Source of the DNA: Candidatus Accumulibacter sp. ACC003
Lineage (GTDB): Bacteria > Pseudomonadota > Gammaproteobacteria > Burkholderiales > Rhodocyclaceae
Length of the DNA: 64,000 bases
Direction of reading: 5' to 3'
Assembly: GCF_907163085.1 (NCBI RefSeq)
Contig: NZ_CAJQTX010000004.1
Coordinates: forward strand, 390,956 to 454,955
A program made the translations under genes and the position numbers. Below the pieces are notes generated by a model, which had not been told where the DNA came from, searched no databases, and saw nothing but the letters and a program-made list of their open reading frames with translations. Positions 1 through 9,156 of the stretch are shown here, one piece after another (position 1 is the first letter of the stretch; each line of letters begins with the position of its first letter).

Positions 1-704
1 AAGCTTGACTTGACGACGCCACTTTCCGGCAGAAAGCTCTCGGCAGCGAGCTGGATCAGCTGGAACCCCTGTTGTTCGAGGTCATCAACGAGCTCTTCCA
101 GGGTGTAAAGGTGGTAATACATCTTCATTACGATCTTGTCGGCTGTCCGCTCGTAAAGAATGTCGCCGGCCTCGAGATGGCCGGCCTGCACCAGGGCCCG
201 GGCTGCCGCCTGTTGCTTCGCAAAGCGGCGGGCGGCGTTGGGTACGGTCAGCACCAGTCGCCCGCCCGGTCGCAGCAGGTCACGGATGGTGGCCAGAGTC
301 TCCCGGCGAAGTGCGCGAGAATAGATGTGACCGAGGACACCAAAGAGCATGATCGCCAGGTCGAATTTCTCGCCGTGCTCAATGCTTTTTGCGACCAGGG
401 AAAGGTCGCCATGGATGGCGCGCAGGCGTCCGCAAGCGATATGCTTGGCGCATCGAGAAGAGATCTCGTCGATCGCTTCCCGGCTGACATCGCAGGCAAC
501 AATCTTGGCGTTGCTGCGTTCAAGCAGTGATTCGGCATAGCGGCCATTGCCGCAGCCGACGTCGAGAACCCGCTGGCCCTGCGCGTCGATTTCGCCAACA
601 ACGACAGCGAAGGTCGACGGGTTTGGTCGCGGGTATCGCTGCTCATAGAGCCGGCTGGCAAAATACTGATCGTAGCTCTCGACGAGAGAGATTAGCGGCG
701 GCAT
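1..704 (-). CDS. Class I SAM-dependent methyltransferase (3' end outside window)
   Basis: Translating the minus strand from the ATG at 704 gives an open frame with no stop to the window edge, at least 234 residues. Motif I of class I methyltransferases, LDVGCGNGRY, lies near residue 47. An acidic post-II residue (VACDVS) and the late motif LLRPGGRLVLTVPN follow, the usual order for a SAM-binding Rossmann fold. The start is fixed by an in-frame stop just upstream and an AGGA-type ribosome binding site. The substrate cannot be told; the fold is used on small molecules, lipids and proteins. It stands alone, with no recognisable operon partner in the window. Confidence 0.8.
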   Translation of the reverse strand, partial: MPPLISLVESYDQYFASRLYEQRYPRPNPSTFAVVVGEIDAQGQRVLDVGCGNGRYAESLLERSNAKIVACDVSREAIDEISSRCAKHIACGRLRAIHGDLSLVAKSIEHGEKFDLAIMLFGVLGHIYSRALRRETLATIRDLLRPGGRLVLTVPNAARRFAKQQAAARALVQAGHLEAGDILYERTADKIVMKMYYHLYTLEELVDDLEQQGFQLIQLAAESFLPESGVVKSS

Positions 705-829
705 GGATTACATTCCTGAGGAAAACGACATAAACCCAGGAAGACCAACGCGGCGGAGCGCCGCGTTGGCAGAGCCGTTTCGCCAGCCGTCAATGAGACG
801 GCGCGCGCGCCTGGTCAGCAGATGCCGGG

Positions 830-1474
830 TCAAGGTCCTTTCTCGATTTCGCTCAGGAAGGTGGCGATGAACTGCTCGGTTATCCCCGGATGCTTGCCGG
901 TGATCAGGTCGCCGTCAACGACCAGGTCGACCGTGCCTTCGGGACCATAGATAACCTCGGCGCCGGCGTTTTCGACGTCACAGATGATGTTGTGGGCGCA
1001 AGTGACACGGCGACCTTTCAGCAGCGCGCGGTCGGCGCAGAGCAGCCAGAGGCTATGGCAGATGGTGCCGATTTTCAATTGGCGAGTGGCCATCGCCTGG
1101 CGGATGAAGACCACCGCCGGCGCCTGATTCGCCTCTCCCTTGCGGGGCGTGACCTGGTAGCGCAGGCGGTCGCTGGCGTAGGCGCCGATGATGATGATGC
1201 CCTTGAAATCGGCCGCTTTCACGGCATTGATTTCGGTCTCGACCTGCACGTGTTCTTCGACCCAGCCGTTGTCGGGATTGGAGCCGAAGGTGAGGTTTGC
1301 ATTGCCCCACAGGTGGGAGAGATAGACCACCTGATAACCGTTCTTGGGGAAGGACTCGTTGAAAAGACGATACTCGGTCATGTCGAAGTGTTCTTCGATG
1401 AGAACGCCGATCTTGCCCTTGGTCGGTTCGCCGACGATGCCGCGCAGAGGGGGGGGAGTGGAGGCTTCGGTCAT
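830..1474 (-). CDS. DJ-1/PfpI family protein
   Basis: A 214-residue protein of the DJ-1/ThiJ/PfpI superfamily, a class I glutamine-amidotransferase-like fold that includes chaperones, deglycases and proteases. It shows the central GIIIIGAYASDRLRY strand and the nucleophile elbow GTICHSLWLL with the expected Cys. The segment VTCAHNIICDVENAGAEVI and a late GKHPG loop match the rest of the fold. An upstream ATG at 1516 is in frame, but the ATG at 1474 is preceded by AGGAAT at good spacing and starts near the conserved region, so it is preferred. It is a single gene. The exact activity is unknown; stress or aldehyde detoxification is only a family-level guess. Confidence 0.8.
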   Translation of the reverse strand: MTEASTPPPLRGIVGEPTKGKIGVLIEEHFDMTEYRLFNESFPKNGYQVVYLSHLWGNANLTFGSNPDNGWVEEHVQVETEINAVKAADFKGIIIIGAYASDRLRYQVTPRKGEANQAPAVVFIRQAMATRQLKIGTICHSLWLLCADRALLKGRRVTCAHNIICDVENAGAEVIYGPEGTVDLVVDGDLITGKHPGITEQFIATFLSEIEKGP

Positions 1475-1970
1475 GGTGCGATTCCTTGAGTGGGGGTATT
1501 CAGTTATCGATGGCAAACGAAGATTCTTGCCGTGAGTGGTCGCCGCGCGGAGCCTCTTGCCGCTAGCCCTGATGGCAGGGACGGCGAGGCAGTTGCTGGT
1601 GACGAAGCGATTCGAAAGCGAGAAACGGCTCGATTCTCACCAGCACAAGCGGCGGCTTGACGTCGCCTGAAAGCTGTGATCGCGTGCCGTGCCTGGCTGG
1701 CCGGTCGCCAGGCCTTGCGTTGGCAAGTACGGCCCGGGATGTCGACGGCGAGCGAATCGGCACGCCGCACGCGGTCTGACGGAAAAGCGCTTTTGATTTC
1801 CGCGAGATCGAGCGGTCGATCGGCAACTCTGCGCTTCAGCTAGCGGGCCCTGACGGCGCAAGTGCCGGCGACCGTCTACACCGGGACGGAGGCTGCCGGT
1901 TGTCGCAGAAAGGACGATGCTCACCATACCGCGCCGGCAACGGTCTCCGCGCCGCGCGCCAGGCCTTTGG
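1475..1970. other. Intergenic stretch, no gene supported
   Basis: About 500 bases between two minus-strand genes. Short open frames on both strands are arginine- and alanine-rich, overlap each other and lack family motifs or convincing ribosome binding sites. I see no RNA gene or repeat in it. Confidence 0.5.
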
Positions 1971-2327
1971 CTAGGCCCTGGATTCCATGATGTCATTAAG
2001 GGCAGCAAAACAGCCAACCATCTTGTTGAACCCGGCATACACCGTCAGGAACAGGAACAACTCTTCGATCTCGTCTCGCGTCGCTCCCTGATTGAGGGCA
2101 ATATGGACGTGTGCCGCGAAGGCGCTGCCAGGCCCCCCCAGAGGGCTCTGGTTGACAGCGTCGGTTGTCAGGGCGATCAAGGCTTTGGTTTTCTGGTCGA
2201 TCAGCGGCAGTCCCCACATCTCGCCAGCAACCCGGGTTACCCAGGGACCGTACTTCGGGTTGATCGCTGCCAGTTTTTCCTGGAGATCCTTGTCATCGAG
2301 AACGGCGTTCGCGTAGGGTGTGGTCAT
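1971..2327 (-). CDS. Carboxymuconolactone decarboxylase / AhpD-like family protein
   Basis: A 118-residue protein resembling the carboxymuconolactone decarboxylase (CMD/AhpD) family. These are small helical proteins that act as gamma-carboxymuconolactone decarboxylases or as thiol-linked peroxidase partners. The helical core KTKALIALTTDAVNQSP and AAHVHIALNQGATRDEIEEL is typical. It lacks the AhpD CxxC pair: the AHVHIA segment has no Cys, so a redox role is doubtful. The ATG at 2327 is chosen over the in-frame ATG at 2369 because AAGGAAG precedes it closely. It is probably a single gene. Confidence 0.8.
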   Translation of the reverse strand: MTTPYANAVLDDKDLQEKLAAINPKYGPWVTRVAGEMWGLPLIDQKTKALIALTTDAVNQSPLGGPGSAFAAHVHIALNQGATRDEIEELFLFLTVYAGFNKMVGCFAALNDIMESRA

Positions 2328-2864
2328 AATCGCTTCCTTTTCGTGATCAGGTCTGACAGTTTTCCGCACGCGAGGATGTCGCGAACGAAGGTGAAGTGTT
2401 CACCTGTTAACGGCCGCCAACGAGCTGGCTGAAGACCCAGGCGAGGCATTCCTTGGCAATCATCTGGCATGTGCCTTCGTCGAAATCCGCGCATTCGAAG
2501 GACGGGGAATCGCCGTGAGAGCTGATGATCGACCGTGGCGAGTATAGAAGCCGTGTTAAAGCTGGGTCAAGCTCGCAGTCGGTCGTAGGTAAGAGTCTGC
2601 TGGCAAGGGAGCGCAGCAGATGCTCGCGAGCCTTCCGGGCAGCCAGCCCCAGGGAATTCGCGGTCTGCGCCAGTCGCGTCGCATAGATGCGGTGCCGCCG
2701 CGAGTCAGGGATCGGATGGAAGGCTGAACGTTGAAAAACCCCCTCGGGTGAAAAATTCCCGCGGCGCACAAGGCACAAGGCCTCCTTGGCAGCCGATCAG
2801 CAGTTGGCTTCCAGAAAATGAGAAGCCCAGTCCGCCAGACTCACGGGAATCCGGATTTCGGCAG
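2328..2864. other. Intergenic stretch, no confident gene
   Basis: This stretch holds a 123-codon minus-strand frame (2407-2778) with no recognisable domain, a mixed composition and no good ribosome binding site. Its last 40 codons look more protein-like (acidic, Cys-containing) than the rest, so a decayed gene end is possible. Nothing else is visible. Confidence 0.4.
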
Positions 2865-3434
2865 TCAACTGCGGGTAATCAATTGCAGCAATTCCGGCGA
2901 TGAAAAAACATCTCTGTAGAATGTCAATTGCTCACCTTTGAAGTGGCAACCGCCTCGATGACCGCGCCTGGCCCAGGCAACACTTCCTTTTGCAAGTATT
3001 TCATTGGTATGGTCATCGATACAGTTCCATTCGAACCATACGTACTCTCCGTGAAACATGACGATGGGCCAGGTCATGGTGACGCCCGGCTGGGCGATCA
3101 ATGCCCACCAATGCTGTTCCCTGACTTTTTGCTCGGCAATGCCGTAATAGGGTCCATCCTGGCAGAAGTAAACCAGGTCTTGCCGGTATTCACCGGTCAA
3201 GATGTCCCCTCGGCCCTGTCTCAATGCCTCGCAATGCGTCGGCCACCACTCCTTGTTCTCCTGCTCGATCTGGGACATCGTATAGTCGTCGCCAATCACT
3301 GGTGGCGATTCTTCCTGCATCTCGTTGATCTTCAGAGCAAGCGCGATAAAGTCGCTTTGCAATGACTCCGCGACAAGGCCGGGTCTTGAATAGTCGGCTG
3401 CGAGATCCTGGTAATAGTTCGTCCTGTTTTTCAT
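2865..3434 (-). CDS. NTF2-like / SnoaL-like domain protein
   Basis: A 189-residue protein whose second half reads like the curved sheet of the NTF2/SnoaL fold. Repeated aromatic strands (TMTWPIVMFHGEYVWFEW, then GHRGGCHFKGEQLTFYRDVF) are typical of this fold, which serves isomerases, dehydratases and non-enzymatic binding proteins. The first half is helical and acidic. The start is supported by GGAG six bases before the ATG. There is no signal peptide or membrane segment, so it is probably cytosolic. The family assignment is from fold pattern only and the function is unknown. A tiny gene with a strong ribosome binding site lies just upstream on the same strand. Confidence 0.65.
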   Translation of the reverse strand: MKNRTNYYQDLAADYSRPGLVAESLQSDFIALALKINEMQEESPPVIGDDYTMSQIEQENKEWWPTHCEALRQGRGDILTGEYRQDLVYFCQDGPYYGIAEQKVREQHWWALIAQPGVTMTWPIVMFHGEYVWFEWNCIDDHTNEILAKGSVAWARRGHRGGCHFKGEQLTFYRDVFSSPELLQLITRS

Positions 3435-3567
3435 ATTGACTCCGAATAGTTCTGGAAGACGGGCGGCTGCATTCGGCCGGCACCTGGAAGCGTGCGTTCC
3501 CGGCTTGAGCGACGCGAATACCCATACGGCGGAATGCTACGTGAAGCTGAAAGACCTGTTTTCACTA

Positions 3568-3666
3568 TCATGAGAAAATAGATCTGCATATACCATGGTC
3601 ATCGAGCTTGATGGTGTTTTCGTTGGCCAAGTGAATAATGAAACTGGCCTTGTTTTCCATTTTCAT
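3568..3666 (-). CDS. Possible 32-residue small protein
   Basis: A 33-codon frame starts MKMENKASFIIHLANENT and ends near RSIFS. A perfect AGGAGG sits eight bases before the ATG, better than most genes here. The peptide has no signal sequence, one Cys and a balanced charge. It precedes the NTF2-like gene on the same strand by about 130 bases. I do not recognise the family; it may be a leader or a precursor-like peptide. Support is only the ribosome binding site and the intact frame. Confidence 0.4.
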   Translation of the reverse strand: MKMENKASFIIHLANENTIKLDDHGICRSIFS

Positions 3667-3839
3667 GGTGCCTCCTTCTACTGCCGGTCCTTGCGAGGGA
3701 TCACAACTTCTTGATGGAGCAGGTTTTTAGGATGCCGTGTTGCCAAGTTCCAGGGCGTCTTGCCAGCGTTCTCATCTGGGTGCTTTCGGAAAATGAAGAG
3801 CTTCCGTACTCGAATGTCGTTGCTGTAAAGCCCCTGTGT

Positions 3840-3995
3840 GTTCATTCCGAGATTGTCATCTCAAGCGGCGGATTTGCGCTTCAGGCGTAAGCTGGCTTTG
3901 GTCTTGTCATATCCAGGCGGGTCATGCTGAGACCGAGTTTCTTCAGGAGCGAGAGATTCTGTAGCGCGTTGTTCTTGCGGATGGTGCTGCCGATG
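3840..3995 (-). pseudogene. Remnant of an ISAs1-family transposase, C-terminal end
   Basis: The minus strand reads STIRKNNALQNLSLLKK then RLD, and in another frame the equivalent of KTKASLRLKRKSAA followed by DDNL. This matches the last 60 residues of the intact ISAs1 transposase at 62625-63749 (STVRKDNAPQNLSLLKK and onward). At least one frameshift and an in-frame stop are present. No terminal repeats were found, so this is an old truncated copy. Confidence 0.7.
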
Positions 3996-4000
3996 CCGTT

Positions 4001-4870
4001 CTTACCGAGCAACGAGGCTGGGTCTGCATGCCCTTTTCGCGAAAGCCGACCACCCTCCTGTAGGAGCCCGATTCATCGGGCGATGACGGCGACGGTGTCG
4101 GCGCAAGCCTGCGAGATTACCGGGTTTAGGTCGTTTGGTGTGGAACGGTGCCGATGCCTGTGGCGAGCCCTTCGGGCGCCCCCACCCCTGACCCCGCCCC
4201 CGAGGGCGGGGAAGTTCTTGCCGCCGGACGGGCTCGGGGGCTGGCCGAAAAAACCGCAACCAGCCCCAAGCCTCTGAGCTTACTAGCGTTTCTGGCGCAG
4301 CGGCGGAGGTCGGTCGTGGCCCGTTCCACACGAAACGACATCGACCCTGCTTTCCTCGGATGCCTGTTTGCTGGGCAAATCTGAACGCACCGAAGTCACC
4401 AAGTTGCCCAACAAGAATGCCAGGGGAGTGCTGTGCTGATGGCCAAGAGCACCTTCGACATGAGTCGCCCAGTCGGTAGGCAAGAATCAAATTCTGTCGG
4501 ATTTTTCGCTGACACTTGATCGTGCTTGGCCTAAAACTCGTCGCTTTCGCTGCTTCGTCGACCGCAAAGAACATCTGTGGAAAACCTGTGGATAACTTGC
4601 GGATGAGGATAGCGTGAAAGTATCGTAGAAATATGCTCCGATTATTCCCGGCACGGGTACAAGGCTCACGGCAGGAGAGCGGCGTCCGGCGGCAGAGGCG
4701 GGGTCGGACTATCCTCAGGCGACGCCAGGCCGGTTGCGGTGATTGGCTGCGCGCCGAAGTTGGCGAACAAAGCGTGAGCAGCAACACAGACATCTCACGT
4801 CCGCAAGGTCACCCCCGCAGTTTGACCAACGCCCTCCGCCCACACTGCCAATTTCTGGTCGGCTGCGAGC
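4001..4870. other. Intergenic stretch before the RM cassette, no gene supported
   Basis: Overlapping frames on both strands are shadows of GC-rich DNA with no domain signal. The only structure seen is the inverted-repeat-bounded segment at 4131-4338. The promoter of the RM operon should lie in the last few hundred bases, but I cannot point to clear -35/-10 boxes. Confidence 0.4.
4131..4338. repeat. 208-bp segment bounded by 18-bp inverted repeats
   Basis: TCGTTTGGTGTGGAACGG at 4131-4148 is matched by its reverse complement at 4321-4338 with one mismatch. The interior has no plausible gene. It could be a MITE-like non-autonomous element or a structured intergenic repeat. No clear target duplication is seen outside the repeats. 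Confidence 0.5.
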
Positions 4871-4978
4871 ATGTCATTTTTCATGACAGATAACTCCGTT
4901 CAGAAGTGCCGGTCGCTTACAATTGCACGCCAAAGAACCGATGCGCGTCACGAACAGGCCGAGGGAGCAGAAAGCGCC

Positions 4979-7285
4979 GTGGACCAAGCAACGCACAACA
5001 AGATCGTCTCCTTCATCTGGGGCATCGCCGACGACGTCTTGCGCGACCTCTTCAGGCGCGGCAAGTACCCCGACGTGATCCTGCCGATGTGCGTCATCCG
5101 GCGCATGGACGCGGTGCTCGAGCCCAGCAAGCAAGCGGTGCTTGAGACCAGGGCGATGCTGGATGCGGCTCACATCACCGAGCAGCGCGCCGCGCTTTGC
5201 GACGCCGCCGGTCAGGCCTTCTACAACGCCTCCAGGTTCACCCTGCGCGACCTCAGATCCCGCGGCAGCCAGCAACAGCTCCTGGCCGACTTCGAGGACT
5301 ACCTCAACGGCTTTTCGCCGAACGTCCAGGATATCCTCGAGAACTTCAAGTTTCGCAACCAGCTGCCGACGCTGTCGCGCTCCGACTCGCTCGGCACCTT
5401 GATCAACAAATTCCTCGACCCCAGCATCGACCTCTCGCCGGCCGGCATCGACAACCACTCGATGGGCACCGTCTTCGAGGAACTGGTGCGCAAATTCAAC
5501 GAGGAGAACAACGAAGAGGCCGGCGAGCACTGGACGCCGCGCGACGCCGTGCGGCTGATGGCCAACCTCGTCTTCCTGCCGATCGAGGCCGAGATCCGAT
5601 CGGGTACCTATCTGCTCTACGACTGCGCCTGTGGGACGGGTGGCATGCTCACCGTCGCTGAGGAAACGCTGACCGCGATTGCCGAAAAGCGTGCTCAGCA
5701 GGTCAAGACACTGCTCTATGGCCAGGAGATCAACCCGGAAACCTACGCCGTCTGCAAGGCCGACATGCTGCTCAAGGGCGAGGGCGAGAGTGCCGAGCAC
5801 ATCGTTGGCGCCGCCGAGTGGTCCACGCTGTCGCACGACGCCTTCCCTGCGCAAGAGTTCGACTTCATGCTCGCCAATCCACCCTACGGCAAGAGCTGGA
5901 AGAAGGATCTCGAGGCGATGGGCGGCAAGGACGGCATGCGCGATCCTCGCTTCAAGGTTATGCACGACGGCGAGGAGCTGTCGCTGGTCACGCGCTCCAG
6001 CGATGGCCAGATGCTCTTCCTCGCCAACATGGCGGCGAAGATGAATGACAAGTCGGCCTTGGGCAGCCGCATCGCCGAGGTCCATAACGGCTCGTCGCTG
6101 TTCACCGGCGACGCGGGCCAGGGCGAGAGCAACATCCGCCGCTGGCTGATCGAGAACGACTGGCTCGAAGCCATCGTCGCCCTGCCACTCAACCTCTTCT
6201 ACAACACCGGCATCGCGACCTATATCTGGGTACTGTCGAATAGAAAGCCCGCTCACCGCCAGGGCCAGGTGCAATTGATCGACGCCAGCCAGTCGTTCAG
6301 GCCGTTGCGCAAGAACCTCGGCAAGAAGAACTGCGAGCTCTCGCCTGCCGACATCGAGCGTATCAGCCAGACCTTCCTCGACTTCAAGGAAACGCCGGAG
6401 TCGAAGATCTTTCCCAATGACGCCTTCGGCTACTGGAAGGTGACGGTCGAGCGCCCGCTGCGCCTGCATAGCCAGATCACTCTCAAGGCCATCGAGACGC
6501 TGAGCTTCGCGTCTGGTGACGAAGACCTGCGTGCTGCCCTCCACGACGAATTCGGCGACGAGCTGTTCACGGGTTTTCCCAGGATTGCCGCCGCAGTCGA
6601 GAAGCGCCTGGCCAACTGGGGCGCCGATGAGGATGACGGCGAAGATGAAGATGGCGCCGGCACCCGGAAAGGCCTGCCCGAGAACAAGAAGAGAAAACTG
6701 CTCGACGCCAGGACCTGGGCACGCGACGCTCGCCTGGTCGAAATCGCCACAATGCTGCGCGGCGCGCTCGGCGATCAGCTTTTCGAGGACCACAACGAGT
6801 TTTGCGACCGCTTGAGCACCGCGCTCAAGGAGGCCGGGCGCACGCTTCCCGCCACCGACCTCAAGCAGATCCTCAAGGCCGTGAGCTGGCGCGCCGAGAC
6901 CGCAGCGCCGGTCATCGCCAAGGTCCACAAGCCCGGCAAGCTCAAGGCTGACCCGCTACGCGGCCTGTTCGAGACTTCGGTGAATGGCAAGCCGGCCATC
7001 GTCGACTACGAGCCCGACGCCGAGCTGCGCGACACCGAACAGGTGCCGCTGCTGGAGGACGGCGGCATCGAAGCCTTCATCCGCCGCGAGGTAATGCCCT
7101 ACACGCCGGACGCGTGGATCAAGGCCGCGGCCACCAAGCTTGGCTACGAAGTCAGCTTCACGCGGCACTTCTACAAGCCGCAGCCATTGCGCACCCTGGA
7201 AGAGATCAGCGCCGACATCCTGGCCATCGAGAAGGAAGCCGAGGGTTTGCTCGATGGCTTGCTGATTGGCAGCTCACGCGCATGA
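4979..7285 (+). CDS. hsdM: Type I restriction-modification system, methyltransferase subunit HsdM
   Basis: HsdM binds SAM and, with HsdS, methylates adenine at the N6 position in the recognised site. The protein has the N-terminal helical HsdM domain (HNKIVSFIWGIADDVLRDLF). It then has HWTPRDAVRLMANLVF, the SAM motif CACGTGGML (codons near 5627) and the catalytic NPPYGKSW (near 5875). The frame is open from 4871, but family members begin at the residue encoded by the GTG at 4979 (VDQATHNK), so about 768 residues is preferred; the 4871 and 4883 ATGs lack good ribosome binding sites. The C-terminal extension with an acidic stretch near 6640 is common in this subgroup. It overlaps the next gene by ATGA. 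The gene looks intact, although other parts of the cassette are broken. Confidence 0.93.
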   Translation: MDQATHNKIVSFIWGIADDVLRDLFRRGKYPDVILPMCVIRRMDAVLEPSKQAVLETRAMLDAAHITEQRAALCDAAGQAFYNASRFTLRDLRSRGSQQQLLADFEDYLNGFSPNVQDILENFKFRNQLPTLSRSDSLGTLINKFLDPSIDLSPAGIDNHSMGTVFEELVRKFNEENNEEAGEHWTPRDAVRLMANLVFLPIEAEIRSGTYLLYDCACGTGGMLTVAEETLTAIAEKRAQQVKTLLYGQEINPETYAVCKADMLLKGEGESAEHIVGAAEWSTLSHDAFPAQEFDFMLANPPYGKSWKKDLEAMGGKDGMRDPRFKVMHDGEELSLVTRSSDGQMLFLANMAAKMNDKSALGSRIAEVHNGSSLFTGDAGQGESNIRRWLIENDWLEAIVALPLNLFYNTGIATYIWVLSNRKPAHRQGQVQLIDASQSFRPLRKNLGKKNCELSPADIERISQTFLDFKETPESKIFPNDAFGYWKVTVERPLRLHSQITLKAIETLSFASGDEDLRAALHDEFGDELFTGFPRIAAAVEKRLANWGADEDDGEDEDGAGTRKGLPENKKRKLLDARTWARDARLVEIATMLRGALGDQLFEDHNEFCDRLSTALKEAGRTLPATDLKQILKAVSWRAETAAPVIAKVHKPGKLKADPLRGLFETSVNGKPAIVDYEPDAELRDTEQVPLLEDGGIEAFIRREVMPYTPDAWIKAAATKLGYEVSFTRHFYKPQPLRTLEEISADILAIEKEAEGLLDGLLIGSSRA

Positions 7286-7614
7286 AGAAATGCGCTGAGC
7301 AGCCGGGCCGTGGCGCTGCCAAGCAGGCGGCGACGGGGCCAGGGCCCTCCGTCACCGCCGCGCCAACGCTCGCTGGCGAAGCCACGCTTCTCAGCGATCT
7401 GCGAACGCTCGTCCAGTCGGCCCGCCAGCGGCTGGCCAACGTTGCCAACGCCACCTACACGCTACTCTGCTGGCAGCTCGGGCGCCGCTTGCTGCGTGAG
7501 AACCTGCATGGGGGGCGCGCGGCTTACGGCAAGCAGGCTCTTGCGACAGTGTCGCAACAATTGACAACCGAGTTCGGAGCCGGATTCAACCAACGGTGTC
7601 CGGCTGCCTCATAG
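7282..7614 (+). pseudogene. YhcG-like (DUF1016) nuclease, 5' part, split by an IS4-family element
   Basis: The frame starts at the ATG overlapping the hsdM stop. It encodes the N-terminal DUF1016 helical domain (LLSDLRTLVQSARQRLANV and LLCWQLGRRLLRENL). True coding ends at 7590, where the IS4-family element begins; the last codons to 7614 are IS sequence. Joining 1-103 here to the segment at 9157-9975 gives a continuous 375-residue protein. YhcG-type proteins are PD-(D/E)xK nucleases often found in type I RM cassettes. Confidence 0.85.
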
Positions 7615-9147
7615 GTATGCCAACAACAATGGCCGCAACTGGGCCTCGTAGAGCGCCTGCGAGGCGGGTTTGTGAAAACAGTGCTTAAAAAACCGCAGGA
7701 CTTGGCGGCTCACCTTGGAGGTGTAGCGGAATACCGGGGCAGTCCAGTCGGGGCGATCGGTCCCGTCGGTCGCCGAGGTCTGGCGCCGGTCCTGCTTGCG
7801 CAAAGCCTTCTCGTCCACGATTCCGTGCTGCCCCATTCTGTAGTGCACCAGCAGGGCCACCAAGAGGCTGGTGACAACGGCCAGGCGGACCTGATTCTCG
7901 ATGGCCGCCACACTGGCGCCCCATGCCTTGGCGAGGCTGAAGTCGTTCTTCCATGTGTCGAAACATTTCTCCTCCTCCCAGCGGCGGGAGTAGAGGAAGG
8001 CGATGACGCCGGGCGCGAGGTCGAACTCGTTGGTCAGAAACTCCACGAGATGTCCTCGTCGGCTGCGGAAGGTGATCAGGCGCCAGTGTTGGCGGGAACT
8101 GAGCAAGGTGATGCGCAGATCGTTGAGCACCCCGTCGTTGGCCGGGACATCCTCGATCTTTAAGGGCTCGGTGGACTCGACGCACAGGCTGCTTTTCATG
8201 CGCGTGATCATGGTCACGCCCAAGCTCTTTTTCCGGTCATCCCAAAACGTCGCGTCGATGAAAGCGCGGTCGACCAGCCACAGCGCGCCCTTGTCACGGG
8301 TCATGGCCTGCGCGGATTGGTCATAGTCGCGCAACAGAGTGATTTCGTGGCGACTGCGGGTGTCGACGTGCACGTCGGTGGGGCAACCCAGGCGCACGTC
8401 GTAGAAGCTCAACAGCGCGTGCCCCTTGGGATTGTCCGTCCCGCCCTGGCGGGGCGTACACCGCCCGTAGTGGGCGCTTTCGCTCTGATAGGTCCCATCC
8501 ATTGCATACACCGGCCGTCCTTGCAGGGCTGGGAATTGCGCCAGGCGATCCGGCAGCGCGGCCCGGGCCTCGGTGAGCAACGGCGGCATCGCCGCCTCCA
8601 AGACCGTGCGGCGGCGGCGCGAGGACAGCGCGTCCGACCAGGTGGAACGTGCCAGCGGGACGCGCTGCGCCGTCCCCGGCTCGCAATGCAGCAGCGACTG
8701 CACCTGCTCGCGCAGGGTGCGCATGCCCTGCAGGTGGCGCAGCACCCCCAGGCCGATAAAATCCGCCATGCTCAACACTCGCGATACCGCGTCGGTACCG
8801 CGCACCTGCGCCAAGGCACGAGCCATCGGCGCCAACAATTCACCCAAGACGGTTTGGTTCATGAGGCTATCCATGACCGCAGTTAATCGTTCGGTATCCA
8901 CAAGACACTCCAATAAGCTGTTGTTTATACAGCCAAAATTGCGAGTATTTTGCCAAACCTTTGTCAAGTGTTTTTCGCATTATTTTAAAAATATTTTTGC
9001 CGCCTCAATATCCGCGCCATAGAGCACGTCGATTTCGAACCTGCCGCTTTTCTATTAAATGCTCAAATTATCCGCGTATAACACGACTGCGACGCCGCCT
9101 TGTGGTGGATTACCTGCTTCGGCCAAAATTCAAGCCGGACACCGTTG
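7591..9147 (-). mobile_element. IS4-family insertion sequence, 1557 bp
   Basis: The ends are 15-bp inverted repeats (CAACGGTGTCCGGCT). The element is flanked by the 9-bp direct repeat GGATTCAAC at 7582-7590 and 9148-9156, the normal footprint of a transposition event. It carries one transposase gene on the minus strand and interrupts the DUF1016 gene in frame. The perfect duplication and intact transposase suggest a recent insertion. Confidence 0.95.
7609..8901 (-). CDS. IS4-family transposase
   Basis: A DDE transposase of about 430 residues. The first Asp is in YAMDGTYQSE and the second in LWLVDRAFID. The YREK signature of the IS4 family is complete in YSRRWEEEKCFDTWK (Y-2-R-3-E-6-K). The GTG at 8901, eight bases after GGAG, is preferred; the frame is open further to a TTG at 8967. 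The stop is only 18 bases inside the left end of the element. The gene looks functional. Confidence 0.92.
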   Translation of the reverse strand: MDTERLTAVMDSLMNQTVLGELLAPMARALAQVRGTDAVSRVLSMADFIGLGVLRHLQGMRTLREQVQSLLHCEPGTAQRVPLARSTWSDALSSRRRRTVLEAAMPPLLTEARAALPDRLAQFPALQGRPVYAMDGTYQSESAHYGRCTPRQGGTDNPKGHALLSFYDVRLGCPTDVHVDTRSRHEITLLRDYDQSAQAMTRDKGALWLVDRAFIDATFWDDRKKSLGVTMITRMKSSLCVESTEPLKIEDVPANDGVLNDLRITLLSSRQHWRLITFRSRRGHLVEFLTNEFDLAPGVIAFLYSRRWEEEKCFDTWKNDFSLAKAWGASVAAIENQVRLAVVTSLLVALLVHYRMGQHGIVDEKALRKQDRRQTSATDGTDRPDWTAPVFRYTSKVSRQVLRFFKHCFHKPASQALYEAQLRPLLLAYL

Positions 9148-9156
9148 GGATTCAAC

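Noticed and set aside
72-530. Plus-strand frame at the window start
   Set aside because: The minus strand encodes a methyltransferase with motif I here; the plus frame is its shadow.
4002-4793. 263-codon minus-strand frame
   Set aside because: Arg/Pro-rich composition, no ribosome binding site, and it spans the inverted-repeat segment; no family resemblance.
4874-6928. 684-codon open frame on the minus strand of hsdM
   Set aside because: It is the antisense shadow of hsdM, caused by high GC codon bias; it has no domain motifs and hsdM motifs are clear on the other strand.
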